From the NCBI GenBank assembly GCA_038147195.1, contig JAYQTB010000006.1, positions 62,001 through 126,000 on the forward strand: 64,000 bases of DNA, written 5' to 3'. This stretch comes from Eutrophocola salsuginis. Lineage in GTDB: Bacteria > Pseudomonadota > Gammaproteobacteria > Pseudomonadales > Pseudohongiellaceae. A program made the position numbers and the translations under genes. The notes beneath the pieces are model-generated. The model was not told the origin of the DNA, ran no database searches, and saw only the letters and a program-made list of their open reading frames with translations. Shown here piece by piece: positions 1 to 12,736 of this stretch; positions within the stretch are counted from its first letter, which is position 1, and each line of letters opens with the position of its first letter.

Positions 1-120
1 TCCTGGGCTTGCGAACCAGCTGGTTAACAGTCGCCATTCATTGCTCCGAAATTCTGTTCTTTCAGTTATTAAAAAACGCGCGATTGTAATGATCGCGCCC
101 TACCTAGTCAACTGGAACCG

Positions 121-154
121 ACCGGAAACCGGGCCTTCCGGCCCGGTTTCCGGT
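121..154 (-). terminator. Strong hairpin just after rpoC
   Basis: A perfect 15-bp inverted repeat (121-135 against 140-154) encloses a 4-base loop and begins 8 bp past the rpoC stop codon. It is very GC-rich. Read on the minus strand it is not followed by a clear run of T, so it may be an attenuator, an RNA-processing or 3'-stabilising hairpin rather than a simple intrinsic terminator. Bases 1-120 beyond it show no gene. Confidence 0.6.
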
Positions 155-161
155 ATTGTTC

Positions 162-3100
162 CTATTCCTCTTCGTCCTTCTTGGCCCTGCTTTCCGACTC
201 GGCCAGAGCCTCGATAAGCGCAGACTCCACTTCGCTGGCAGAAGGACCTTCATCATGGGATGATCGCATTTCTGCCTGGCGTATACGGTTCTCGTGGTAG
301 GAAAGCCCGGTACCCGCTGGAATTAGGCGGCCAACCACAACATTTTCCTTCAAGCCCTGCAGGAAATCCTGCTTTCCGGTAACCGCCGCTTCTGTGAGGA
401 CGCGGGTGGTTTCCTGGAAGGAGGCCGCGGAAATGAAGGATTCAGTGGCCAGCGATGCCTTGGTGATACCCAGCAGGATTCGGTCGAACTTCGCCGGCTC
501 CTTGCCTTCCTCGACCAGGCGATTATTTTCGGAACGTACACGGATGTACTCCACCTGCTCGCCCTTGATGAAGCTGGAATCACCCATGTCGAGGATCTCC
601 GCCTTGCGCAGCATCTGGCGCACGATGACTTCGATATGCTTGTCATTAATACGCACACCCTGCAGTCTGTAAACGTCCTGAACCTCGTTCACTATGAAGT
701 GGGCTAGGGCTTCGACGCCTTTCAGGCGCAGAATGTCATGCGGATTAGGCGGACCGTCGGAGACGATTTCACCCTTTTCAATGTACTCACCTTCGAACAC
801 GGTCATCTGGCGCCATTTCGGGATCAGCACTTCGTAATGGGTGCTGCCGTCGATCGGGTTTACACCATCTGTAGGTGTAATCACCAGGCGACGCTTGCCC
901 TTGGTTTCCTTGCCAAAGCTGACGGTACCGGAGATTTCCGCCAAAATGGCAGGTTCTTTCGGTTTACGGGCTTCGAAGAGGTCGGCAACACGCGGCAGAC
1001 CACCGGTGATGTCACGGGTCTTGGAACCTTCCTGGGGAATACGCGCGATAACGTCACCGATATTAACCTGCGCACCGTCTTCGACACCCACGATAGCCTT
1101 TGCCGGCAGGAAGTAATGCGCAGGCACGTTGGTACCCGGCAGTGTCTGTTCCTTGCCCTTGCCATCGACCAGGGTGATGGCTGGACGCAGGTCCTTGCCA
1201 CCCGACGGACGTTCGGACACGTCCATGACGGTGATATTAGTCAGGCCGGTGATCTCGTCCGTCTGGCGCTTGACGCTCAGGCCTTCCTCCATGGAGGCAA
1301 ATTTCACCTTACCGGCAACTTCAACGACGATCGGATGAGTATGTGGGTCCCAGGTGGCAATAACTTGTCCGGCCTTGACCTCAGATCTGTCCGCACCACG
1401 GACCACAGCACCGTAAGGCAGCTTGTACCGCTCTTTCTCACGGCTGTTGGTGTCGTTTACGATCAGCTCGCCGGAACGGCTTACCACTACCAAGTCACCG
1501 TTGGTTCTTTCAACGGTCTTCATGTTGTGCAGATGTATGGTACCGTCAGTCTTCACCTGAACATTGTCGGAAGCCGTGGCCCTGGATGCAGCACCACCTA
1601 TATGGAAGGTACGCATGGTCAGCTGGGTACCCGGCTCGCCAATGGACTGGGCGGCGACCACGCCGATCGCTTCACCGATGTTGGCCAGGTGGCCGCGGGC
1701 CAGGTCACGGCCGTAACATTTGCGGCAGATGCCATTTTCAGCTTCACAGGTGATGGGTGAACGGACGATAACTTCATCCACACCGGCAGTTTCTAGCCTG
1801 TCAACCAGTTTTTCGTCTATCATGATGCCGGCTTCAATGATAGTGCTTCCATCAGTATCCAGCGCATCACGGGCCAGGACACGACCAAGTACCAGTTCAC
1901 CCAGCGGCGCGATGATGTCGCCGCCTTCGATAACCGGACTGGCATTCAGGCCCTGGTCAGTACCGCAATCTTCTTCCCTGACCACCAAATCCTGAGAAAT
2001 ATCCACCAGGCGGCGAGTCAGGTAACCGGAGTTCGCGGTTTTCAGTGCAGTGTCAGCCAGACCCTTGCGCGCACCGTGGGTAGAGATGAAGTACTGGAGT
2101 ACGTTCAACCCTTCACGGAAGTTCGCGGTGATCGGCGTTTCGATAATGGATCCGTCCGGCTTCGCCATCAGACCACGCATACCGGCGAGCTGACGAATCT
2201 GAGCGGGTGAACCCCTGGCACCGGAGTCAGAGTATACATACACGGAGTTGAATGATTCCTGATCCACTTCCTCGCCGTCACGGTTTGTCACTTTCTCGGT
2301 GGACAGACCGTCCATCATGGACTTGGCGACCTGATCGTTGGCGCGTGACCAGATGTCAATAACTTTGTTGTACTTCTCGCCCTGTGTAACAAGGCCGGAA
2401 GCAAACTGGGATTCGATCTCGGCGACTTCGGCTTCGGCTTCACCGATCAACACGGCTTTCTCAGCCGGAATCACGAAGTCATTCACGCCGATGGAAGAAC
2501 CGGACCAGGTAGAATAGCGGTATCCCATGTACATCAGTTGGTCGGCGAAGATAACGGTTTCTTTCAGGCCGACATTGCGGTAACACATGTTGATGATGTG
2601 GGAGATCTGCCTCTTCGCCATCTTCTGGTTGACCATGCTGAACGGCAGGCCAGCCGGCACGATGCTGAAAAGAATCACGCGGCCTACGGTGGTGTCCATC
2701 ATGCTGGTGTATTCCTGTTTGTCGCCGTTATCGTCAAACAGCACTTCAGTCAGGCGCACCTTTATGCCTGCCTGGAGGTGAACATTACTGGTGTTGAAGG
2801 CTTTGAGTACTTCGTCTACGTTTGCGAATACCATGCCCTCGCCTTTCGCGTTTACGCGTTTGCGGGTCATGTAGTAAAGGCCCAGCACCACGTCCTGCGA
2901 TGGCACGATAATCGGTTCGCCGGAGGCCGGGGACAAGATGTTGTTGGTGGACATCATCAGAGTGCGCGCTTCCAGCTGGGCTTCCAGGGTCAGCGGTACG
3001 TGTACCGCCATCTGGTCACCGTCGAAGTCGGCGTTATAAGCGGCACATACCAGCGGGTGCAGCTGGATGGCCTTACCCTCGATCAGTACTGGCTCGAATG

Positions 3101-4406
3101 CCTGGATACCGAGACGGTGCAGGGTCGGCGCACGGTTTAGCAGAATCGGATGTTCGCGAATAACCTCAGCCAGGATATCCCAGACCTCCGCGGTTTCCTT
3201 TTCCACCATTTTCTTTGCGGCCTTGATGGTGGTGGCAACACCACGCAGGATCAGCTTGCCGAGAATGAACGGCTTGAAAAGTTCGAGGGCCATTTTCTTC
3301 GGCAGGCCGCATTGATGCAGTTTCAGGGTCGGACCAACCACGATTACGGAACGGCCTGAGTAATCAACACGCTTACCAAGCAGGTTCTGGCGGAAGCGAC
3401 CCTGCTTGCCCTTGATCATGTCGGCCAGGGACTTAAGCGGGCGCTTGTTGGAGCCAGTGATGGCGCGGCCGCGACGGCCGTTGTCCAGCAGGGCGTCCAC
3501 GGATTCCTGCAACATGCGTTTTTCGTTGCGCACGATGATGTCAGGCGCATTTAGGTCTAAAAGTCGCTTCAGACGGTTGTTACGGTTGATGACGCGACGA
3601 TACAGGTCATTCAGGTCGGATGTGGCGAATCGGCCGCCATCCAGCGGTACCAGCGGACGCAGGTCAGGCGGCAACACTGGCAGTACATTCAGCACCATCC
3701 ATTCCGGCTTGTTGCCGGAATTAACGAAACCATCCAACAGCTTCAGGCGCTTCGAAAGTTTCTTCAGCTTGGTTTCAGAATTGGTCTGCGGAATTTCTTC
3801 GCGCAGGCGATTGGCCTCGACATTCACGTCCATGCTGGCCATCAGGTCCTGCACAGCTTCGGCGCCCATCTTGGCTTCGAAATCGTCGCCGAACTCCTCT
3901 AGGGCTTCGTAATATTGCTCATCAGACAGCAGCTGGCCTTTTTCCAGAGTTGTCATGCCGGGATCGGTGACCACGAAAGATTCAAAGTACAGCACGCGCT
4001 CGATATCACGCAGGGTCATGTCGAGCAATAGGCCGATACGAGACGGTAATGATTTCAGAAACCAAATGTGCGCGACCGGGCTGGCCAGTTCGATGTGACC
4101 CATGCGCTCACGACGCACCTTGGACAGGGCGACTTCAACGCCGCACTTCTCACAAATGACACCGCGATGCTTCAGTCGCTTGTACTTGCCGCACAGGCAC
4201 TCGTAGTCTTTGACTGGCCCGAAGATCTTGGCACAAAACAAGCCGTCACGCTCCGGCTTGAAGGTACGGTAGTTGATGGTTTCGGGTTTTTTCACTTCCC
4301 CGAAAGACCAGGACCGAATCAGCTGCGGTGATGCCAGGCCGATACGAATTGAATCGAAGTCTTCAATCTGGGTCTGTGATTTCAATAAACCTAACAGGTC
4401 TTTCAT
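162..4406 (-). CDS. rpoC: DNA-directed RNA polymerase subunit beta'
   Basis: This is the largest subunit of RNA polymerase and carries part of the active centre. The protein has 1414 residues, close to the usual gammaproteobacterial length of about 1400. The N-terminal zinc-binding cysteines are at 70, 72, 85 and 88. The catalytic NADFDGD motif that holds the active-site magnesium lies near residue 460. The second zinc cluster, with a CRKCYG element, is in the C-terminal half. It follows rpoB by 77 bp on the same strand, as in most bacteria, and ends in an acidic tail. I see no truncation or frameshift, and the identification is not in doubt. Confidence 0.99.
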   Translation of the reverse strand: MKDLLGLLKSQTQIEDFDSIRIGLASPQLIRSWSFGEVKKPETINYRTFKPERDGLFCAKIFGPVKDYECLCGKYKRLKHRGVICEKCGVEVALSKVRRERMGHIELASPVAHIWFLKSLPSRIGLLLDMTLRDIERVLYFESFVVTDPGMTTLEKGQLLSDEQYYEALEEFGDDFEAKMGAEAVQDLMASMDVNVEANRLREEIPQTNSETKLKKLSKRLKLLDGFVNSGNKPEWMVLNVLPVLPPDLRPLVPLDGGRFATSDLNDLYRRVINRNNRLKRLLDLNAPDIIVRNEKRMLQESVDALLDNGRRGRAITGSNKRPLKSLADMIKGKQGRFRQNLLGKRVDYSGRSVIVVGPTLKLHQCGLPKKMALELFKPFILGKLILRGVATTIKAAKKMVEKETAEVWDILAEVIREHPILLNRAPTLHRLGIQAFEPVLIEGKAIQLHPLVCAAYNADFDGDQMAVHVPLTLEAQLEARTLMMSTNNILSPASGEPIIVPSQDVVLGLYYMTRKRVNAKGEGMVFANVDEVLKAFNTSNVHLQAGIKVRLTEVLFDDNGDKQEYTSMMDTTVGRVILFSIVPAGLPFSMVNQKMAKRQISHIINMCYRNVGLKETVIFADQLMYMGYRYSTWSGSSIGVNDFVIPAEKAVLIGEAEAEVAEIESQFASGLVTQGEKYNKVIDIWSRANDQVAKSMMDGLSTEKVTNRDGEEVDQESFNSVYVYSDSGARGSPAQIRQLAGMRGLMAKPDGSIIETPITANFREGLNVLQYFISTHGARKGLADTALKTANSGYLTRRLVDISQDLVVREEDCGTDQGLNASPVIEGGDIIAPLGELVLGRVLARDALDTDGSTIIEAGIMIDEKLVDRLETAGVDEVIVRSPITCEAENGICRKCYGRDLARGHLANIGEAIGVVAAQSIGEPGTQLTMRTFHIGGAASRATASDNVQVKTDGTIHLHNMKTVERTNGDLVVVSRSGELIVNDTNSREKERYKLPYGAVVRGADRSEVKAGQVIATWDPHTHPIVVEVAGKVKFASMEEGLSVKRQTDEITGLTNITVMDVSERPSGGKDLRPAITLVDGKGKEQTLPGTNVPAHYFLPAKAIVGVEDGAQVNIGDVIARIPQEGSKTRDITGGLPRVADLFEARKPKEPAILAEISGTVSFGKETKGKRRLVITPTDGVNPIDGSTHYEVLIPKWRQMTVFEGEYIEKGEIVSDGPPNPHDILRLKGVEALAHFIVNEVQDVYRLQGVRINDKHIEVIVRQMLRKAEILDMGDSSFIKGEQVEYIRVRSENNRLVEEGKEPAKFDRILLGITKASLATESFISAASFQETTRVLTEAAVTGKQDFLQGLKENVVVGRLIPAGTGLSYHENRIRQAEMRSSHDEGPSASEVESALIEALAESESRAKKDEEE

Positions 4407-4443
4407 TCTTTGCCTCCACCCCCTTGCCAGGGGTTGATCATTT

Positions 4444-4484
4444 ATCCGGAATTTACGTCTTTAATCAGATGTAAAATTTCCGGA

Positions 4485-4485
<1 letters not shown>
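4444..4485 (-). other. Hairpin in the rpoB-rpoC spacer
   Basis: An inverted repeat (4444-4456 against 4471-4485, with a two-base bulge) fills much of the 78-bp spacer between rpoB and rpoC and touches the rpoB stop codon. The minus-strand RNA would form a stem of about 13 bp around a 14-base loop. It could be an RNase III processing site or could protect transcript ends. That role is inferred from position only. Confidence 0.5.
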
Positions 4486-8567
<4,082 letters not shown>

Positions 8568-8720
8568 CAGCCGTTCCTAAAGTGATTTTGCTCCAGCCTT
8601 TCCCTGCCTTTACCTGCCAGACATCCCGTCTTTCGGCAAGGTGTCAGGGATTGACCCCTGTACCACTTAACCTGCCCTTTACGACAGGTGAAATTCTTCC
8701 GTTATTGGCTAAAGCACTGA

Positions 8721-8752
8721 AAGGCGGCATCCCAGTACTGGAATGCCACCTT
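8721..8752 (-). promoter_or_regulatory. Attenuator/processing hairpin between rplL and rpoB
   Basis: A near-perfect inverted repeat lies in the 225-bp rplL-rpoB spacer (AAGG..CCTT, GGCAT..ATGCC and CCAG..CTGG, with two mismatches). In E. coli this spacer holds a partial terminator and an RNase III site that lower rpoBC expression relative to rplJL. The same role is likely here from position and structure, but is not proven by sequence. Confidence 0.55.
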
Positions 8753-8792
8753 CCGGAAGCAGTGCTTCAAACAAGCAATCAACTTGACGTTG

Positions 8793-9176
8793 TTACTTGA
8801 GCTCGACAGTCGCGCCGGCTTCTTCAAGTTCTTTCTTGAATTTCTCGGCGTCATCTTTGCTTGCACCTTCTTTAACAGGTGACGGTGCACCATCAACCAG
8901 GTCCTTGGCTTCTTTTAGGCCAAGACCGGTGATTGCACGTACTGCCTTGATGACGTTGACCTTCTTGTCGCCGGCAGATGCCAAGATGACGTCGAATTCG
9001 TCTTTCTCGGCAGCAGCGCCAGCGCCGGCATCGCCAGCAGCGGCAGGTGCAGCAACCGCTACAGCAGCGGCAGCAGAAACACCAAACTTCTCTTCCATTG
9101 CTGAAACCAGTTCAACTACGTCCATGACGGACAGTTCAGCAATACCTTCAAGGATTTCTTCTTTAGACAGAGCCAT
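8793..9176 (-). CDS. rplL: 50S ribosomal protein L7/L12
   Basis: This is the ribosomal stalk protein that recruits and activates translation GTPases. It is 127 residues long. An N-terminal dimerisation helix (about 1-33) is followed by the Ala/Gly/Pro-rich flexible hinge (about 36-56) and the globular C-terminal domain. That domain carries the conserved KKVNVIKAVRAITGLGLKEA surface that contacts elongation factors. It is 66 bp downstream of rplJ, and the pair sits before rpoB as usual. Confidence 0.99.
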   Translation of the reverse strand: MALSKEEILEGIAELSVMDVVELVSAMEEKFGVSAAAAVAVAAPAAAGDAGAGAAAEKDEFDVILASAGDKKVNVIKAVRAITGLGLKEAKDLVDGAPSPVKEGASKDDAEKFKKELEEAGATVELK

Positions 9177-9242
9177 GACTCATATCTCCTATCAATGTTG
9201 TGTAAACGTTAGTAACCCCGGTCAGGAAAAAGCCCTTCCGGA

Positions 9243-9773
9243 TCAAGCTGCATCCTGTTTCTGGTCGCGTACCGCAGCCACCGCGCGAGTTACCTTGCTC
9301 GGTACTTCGTTGATGGTACGTGCCAGCTTGGTCACCGGTGCCAGCATCACGCTCATCAGCGTGGCTATCGCTTGATCGTAGGTCGGCAATTTCGCCAATA
9401 CATCGATCTGCGAAGGAGGCAGCAGGTTTCCACTAACAGCGAGTGCCTTGACCTGGAACTTTTCATTTTCCTTGGCAAAATCCTTGAGGACACGGGCAGC
9501 CGCGCCAGGATCTTCCTGGGAAAAAGCCAGGATAGTCGGACCGACCAGCACTTCGTTGAGACATTCATAATCTGTCCCAGCGACAGCACGCTTCAGCAGG
9601 GTGTTCCTTACTACACGCAGGTACACCTTGTTGTCGCGGGCGGTCTTGCGAAGAGAGGTCATCTTCTCCACAGACGTGCCGTGGTAATCGGCAAGTACTG
9701 CAGACAAAGCACTTTTAGCAGCTTCGTTGACTTCGGCAACAATCTGCCTTTTGTCTTCGATACGAATAGCCAC
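9243..9773 (-). CDS. rplJ: 50S ribosomal protein L10
   Basis: L10 anchors the L7/L12 stalk to 23S rRNA; the L10-L12 complex also represses its own mRNA in enterobacteria. The protein has 176 residues. The N-terminal globular domain (from AIRIEDKRQIVAEVNEAA) binds rRNA and the C-terminal helix binds L12 dimers. The start codon is GTG at 9773, chosen because an AGGAG Shine-Dalgarno lies about 9 bases upstream and the N-terminus matches the family. A structured leader lies immediately upstream. Confidence 0.98.
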   Translation of the reverse strand: MAIRIEDKRQIVAEVNEAAKSALSAVLADYHGTSVEKMTSLRKTARDNKVYLRVVRNTLLKRAVAGTDYECLNEVLVGPTILAFSQEDPGAAARVLKDFAKENEKFQVKALAVSGNLLPPSQIDVLAKLPTYDQAIATLMSVMLAPVTKLARTINEVPSKVTRAVAAVRDQKQDAA

Positions 9774-9840
9774 TATTTAGTTACTCCTATGTACGGACTA
9801 CTGCAGGGGCTGTTAACCCCAAGTCCACGTTTTATTTCAG

Positions 9841-9940
9841 CTACTGATCCGTTACAGCAGGATCAGCTCCACCCCGGGAAATCCAGGGGCCTTCTAATTG
9901 GTGAATGATCCGGCAATACTGCGGCCGGACGGGTTACACC
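9841..9940 (-). promoter_or_regulatory. Structured rplJ leader, likely L10-L12 autoregulation site
   Basis: The 396-bp gap between rplA and rplJ (9774-10169) has no gene. Three hairpins are packed into 100 bases of it: 9844-9850 pairs with 9860-9866; 9872-9875 with 9886-9889; and 9909-9914 with 9924-9929 inside an outer GGTG/CACC pair at 9900-9903/9937-9940. In E. coli this position carries the L10-L12 binding leader that controls rplJL-rpoBC. A TTGACA element on the minus strand near 10104-10109 could be a -35 box, but its -10 partner is poor. Assignment as an L10 leader is positional and needs a covariance-model search. Confidence 0.5.
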
Positions 9941-10169
9941 ATCTGCGCGGGACAACTAAATTAAGCGTTGCATTCCTTAGTACAGTTTTCTCTACCCTTC
10001 GACAGAATCAACCATACTTCAGGTACTCGGCTCCCGCGGTCTTTGACAGTCCTGCAGGTTGTACCCGCAACACCCCAAAGTCTTTTTTGCTCCTTTCTGC
10101 TTGTCAAAAACAAAAGAGGAGTGCTGCCTAATGATGTCGGTTGCGACACCACCGGGCAGGTAAAATCAG

Positions 10170-10865
10170 TTAAAAATCCAGTGACGAATGGTCTACCAGG
10201 ACACCTGGCCCCATGGTGGAAGACAGCACCACCTTCTGGACATAGGTACCTTTGGCGGAAGCCGGCTTGGCCTTCTTCAGGTCTGCCAACAGTGCTTCCA
10301 GGTTGCCCTTGACGGCAGCGGCTTCAAAACCCACTTTGCCGATACCACCGTGTATGATGCCGTTCTTGTCTGTACGATAACGGACCTGGCCAGCTTTCGT
10401 GTTCTTGACGGCTGTCTCCACATCCGGGGTCACCGTACCGACCTTCGGGTTTGGCATCAGACCTTTAGGGCCCAGGATGGTGCCCAGTTGGCCTACAACT
10501 CGCATGGCATCCGGTGTGGCAATGACCACGTCAAAATCCAAATTGCCTTCCTTGATGCTGGCGGCAAGGTCTTCAAAGCCTATGATGTCTGCACCAGCAG
10601 CCTTGGCCTTGTCGGCATTAGCGCCCTGGGCGAATACGGCGACTCGGACAGTCTTTCCGGTACCATGTGGCAACGTAGTAGCACCACGCACAGCCTGGTC
10701 AGATTTTCTGGCGTCGATACCTAGATTAATGGCAACGTCGATGGATTCCTTGAACTTAACAGTAGACAGCTCATTGATCAGGGATACAGCTTCGTCAATA
10801 GAGTAGGCTTTGCCGGCATCGATTTTTTCCGCAATCATTTTTGCGCGTTTAGTCAGCCTGGCCAT
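10170..10865 (-). CDS. rplA: 50S ribosomal protein L1
   Basis: L1 forms the mobile stalk near the ribosomal E site and, in enterobacteria, represses translation of the rplKA mRNA. It has 231 residues, the standard length, with the N-terminal MARLTKRAKM stretch and the TLPHGTGK and GPKGLMPNPKVGTVT signatures. Its ATG overlaps the TAA stop of rplK by one base (TAATG), so the two are translationally coupled. Confidence 0.99.
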   Translation of the reverse strand: MARLTKRAKMIAEKIDAGKAYSIDEAVSLINELSTVKFKESIDVAINLGIDARKSDQAVRGATTLPHGTGKTVRVAVFAQGANADKAKAAGADIIGFEDLAASIKEGNLDFDVVIATPDAMRVVGQLGTILGPKGLMPNPKVGTVTPDVETAVKNTKAGQVRYRTDKNGIIHGGIGKVGFEAAAVKGNLEALLADLKKAKPASAKGTYVQKVVLSSTMGPGVLVDHSSLDF

Positions 10866-11299
10866 TACATCACCCCCTCAGTTTCAATACCGGCACTACG
10901 GCAGGTCCCTGCCAGTGTCCTGACGGCTGCGTCCATGTCGGCGGCAGTCAGGTCGGGCATTTTGATCTTGGCTACTTCTTCTAGCTGGGCACGGGTCAGT
11001 TTGCCGACTTTATCGGTATTCGGACGACCACTGCCGCTCTTGATGCCTGCTGCTTTTTTCAGTAACACTCCGGCCGGCGGTGTCTTGGTAATAAAGGTGA
11101 AACTACGGTCAGCATAAACAGTGATAACGACCGGAATCGGCAGACCGGGCTCAACGCTCTGTGTTTCAGCGTTGAAGGCTTTGCAGAATTCCATGATATT
11201 CACACCATGCTGGCCCAGTGCGGGTCCAACGGGGGGGCTTGGGTTGGCTTTACCAGCCGCAACCTGCAGCTTGATATAAGCCAGTACTTTCTTTGCCAT
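10865..11299 (-). CDS. rplK: 50S ribosomal protein L11
   Basis: L11 is part of the GTPase-associated centre and is needed for RelA activation. It is 144 residues long. The N-terminal proline-rich segment (about 21-28: NPSPPVGP) and the C-terminal rRNA-binding domain ending in TLAGTCRSAGIETEGV are intact. A strong AAGGAGG ribosome-binding site precedes the ATG. The 142-bp spacer to nusG may hold the L1-binding leader, but I could not recognise that element. Confidence 0.99.
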   Translation of the reverse strand: MAKKVLAYIKLQVAAGKANPSPPVGPALGQHGVNIMEFCKAFNAETQSVEPGLPIPVVITVYADRSFTFITKTPPAGVLLKKAAGIKSGSGRPNTDKVGKLTRAQLEEVAKIKMPDLTAADMDAAVRTLAGTCRSAGIETEGVM

Positions 11300-11441
11300 G
11301 ATGGCCTCCTTTTGGGTGCAAACGCAGGATCAAAAATTCTGCTCCCCTGGCACTACCTTATTCAGCAAATTTAACTCATAAATAAAAAGTAGCGACTTTT
11401 GTTTAAGGTAACCGATCAAACCGGCCACCCACCTAAATTCT

Positions 11442-12035
11442 TTAGCCTTTCTCCACCTGGGAAAACTCAAGCTCCACAGGTGTGGACCGTCCGAAAATAG
11501 AGACAGCAACACGCACCCGGCTCTTTTCGTAATTCACTTCCTCAACAGTACCAGTAAAGTCGTTGAAAGGTCCGTCGACCACGCGAACCAGTTCGCCAGG
11601 CTCGTATATGGTTTTGTGCGTAGGCTTGTCGACGGTTTCTTCCAGCCTGTTCATGATTTCATTCACTTCACGCTGAGTGATCGGTGCCGGCTTTTCCGCA
11701 GTGCCGCCAATGAAACCCATCACGCGTGGAGTTTCCTTAACCAAGTGCCAAGTGTCGTCGTTGAGCACCATTTGCAGAAGAACGTAGCCCGGGAAAAACT
11801 TACGTTCGCTCTTCCGCTTCTGGCCACCGCGCATTTCCAGCACTTCTTCAGTCGGTACAAGCACATCGCCGAATAGGTCCTTTAGAGGGGACAAACCAAT
11901 CCTTTCTTCGAGCGCCTGCTTTACCTTGCGCTCATAGCCGGAATAGGCGTGAACCACATACCAGCGCTTGTCATTTTCGGATGCCGACATACCTGAGACT
12001 TTCAGATCCTCTGATGAATTTATGCCTTGTTGCAC
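11442..12035 (-). CDS. nusG: Transcription termination/antitermination protein NusG
   Basis: NusG binds the RNA polymerase clamp, suppresses pausing, and links polymerase to Rho or to the ribosome. The NGN domain begins at KRWYVVHAYSGYERKV and includes the RKFFPGYVLLQM core; the C-terminal KOW domain begins at GELVRVVDGPFNDFTG. Two starts are possible. A GTG at 12035 gives 197 residues and has a good AGGAAGG 8 bases upstream. An ATG at 11990 gives 182 residues, closer to the usual 175-185, but has no convincing ribosome-binding site. I list the GTG form; the extra 15 residues could be spurious. Confidence 0.96.
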   Translation of the reverse strand: MQQGINSSEDLKVSGMSASENDKRWYVVHAYSGYERKVKQALEERIGLSPLKDLFGDVLVPTEEVLEMRGGQKRKSERKFFPGYVLLQMVLNDDTWHLVKETPRVMGFIGGTAEKPAPITQREVNEIMNRLEETVDKPTHKTIYEPGELVRVVDGPFNDFTGTVEEVNYEKSRVRVAVSIFGRSTPVELEFSQVEKG

Positions 12036-12069
12036 TGTTCTGCCCTTCCTGTAGCCTTTAAACCGGTTT

Positions 12070-12438
12070 CTAGCCGATTATCAGTGAGATCAACCAACTC
12101 AGAAAGGAATCCAGACCCCACAGGATAAATGCCACGATGATCACCACGATCACTACTATCATGGTGGTATGCGTGGTTTCAGTTCGTGTTGGCCAGACCA
12201 CCTTTCGAATTTCTGTCCTGGCTTCCATACAAAGTGTGACGAAAGCACTGCCCTTGCTGGTTTGCGTTGCAATCCACCCGGCAATACCGGCCAGAATCAT
12301 CAGACCAATTACGCGATACAGCATAGATTCAGCAGCAAAATAGCTGTTGCCATAAACACCGACAGCAACCAGGGCTGCCACCATGATCCACTTCAGCGTG
12401 TCCATCTTGTATTCTGTGCTTTTAGCCTTATCGTTCAT
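12070..12438 (-). CDS. secE: Preprotein translocase subunit SecE
   Basis: SecE is an inner-membrane protein that clamps SecY in the Sec translocon. It has 122 residues and three predicted membrane helices, as in E. coli: two near the N-terminus (about 16-32 and 40-58) and a conserved C-terminal one (about 94-118). The amphipathic EIRKVVWPTRTETTHTT stretch before the last helix is the family signature. It is 34 bp upstream of nusG, the usual secE-nusG pair. Confidence 0.98.
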   Translation of the reverse strand: MNDKAKSTEYKMDTLKWIMVAALVAVGVYGNSYFAAESMLYRVIGLMILAGIAGWIATQTSKGSAFVTLCMEARTEIRKVVWPTRTETTHTTMIVVIVVIIVAFILWGLDSFLSWLISLIIG

Positions 12439-12509
12439 GTTGGTCGTTCAAAATTCTATGTTCAGTCAGTCCGGTTACTTGCACCCGTATTCCTAACTTG
12501 CTGCCTGTA

Positions 12510-12585
12510 TGGCAGGCCAGGAGGGAATCGAACCCCCAACCTGCGGTTTTGGAGACCGCCGCTCTGCCAATTGAGCTACTGGCCT
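12510..12585 (-). tRNA. tRNA-Trp (anticodon CCA)
   Basis: A 76-nt cloverleaf on the minus strand has acceptor arms AGGCCAG/CTGGCCT, anticodon CCA inside CTCCAAA, a GGTTCGATTCC T-arm and an encoded 3' CCA. It sits between tuf and secE, the usual place for tRNA-Trp in gammaproteobacteria. Confidence 0.97.
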
Positions 12586-12683
12586 ATATCGGTCTTGCAC
12601 GTCTTTTCTCGCCTTTTTAGTTTTGCCAGACCTTACATTGCGGATCCGGCGTCAAAATCAAACAATTTCTTCTAAAGACGACT

Positions 12684-12715
12684 AAGCCGAGGAGTCTGGC
12701 AGACCTCCTCGGCTT
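12684..12715. terminator. Stem-loop downstream of tuf
   Basis: An 11-bp inverted repeat (12684-12694 against 12705-12715) has a further short inner stem. It lies 21 bp beyond the tuf stop. The T-run is on the plus strand, where nothing obvious needs terminating. On the minus strand the stem is followed by a weakly T-rich stretch, so it may only partly terminate tuf or may act in mRNA processing before tRNA-Trp. Confidence 0.55.
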
Positions 12716-12736
12716 TTCGAAAGTGCCTCAAATTGC

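Noticed and set aside
738..1760. 340-residue plus-strand reading frame inside rpoC
   Set aside because: It is the antisense shadow of a highly conserved gene; no ribosome-binding site, signal or motif supports it.
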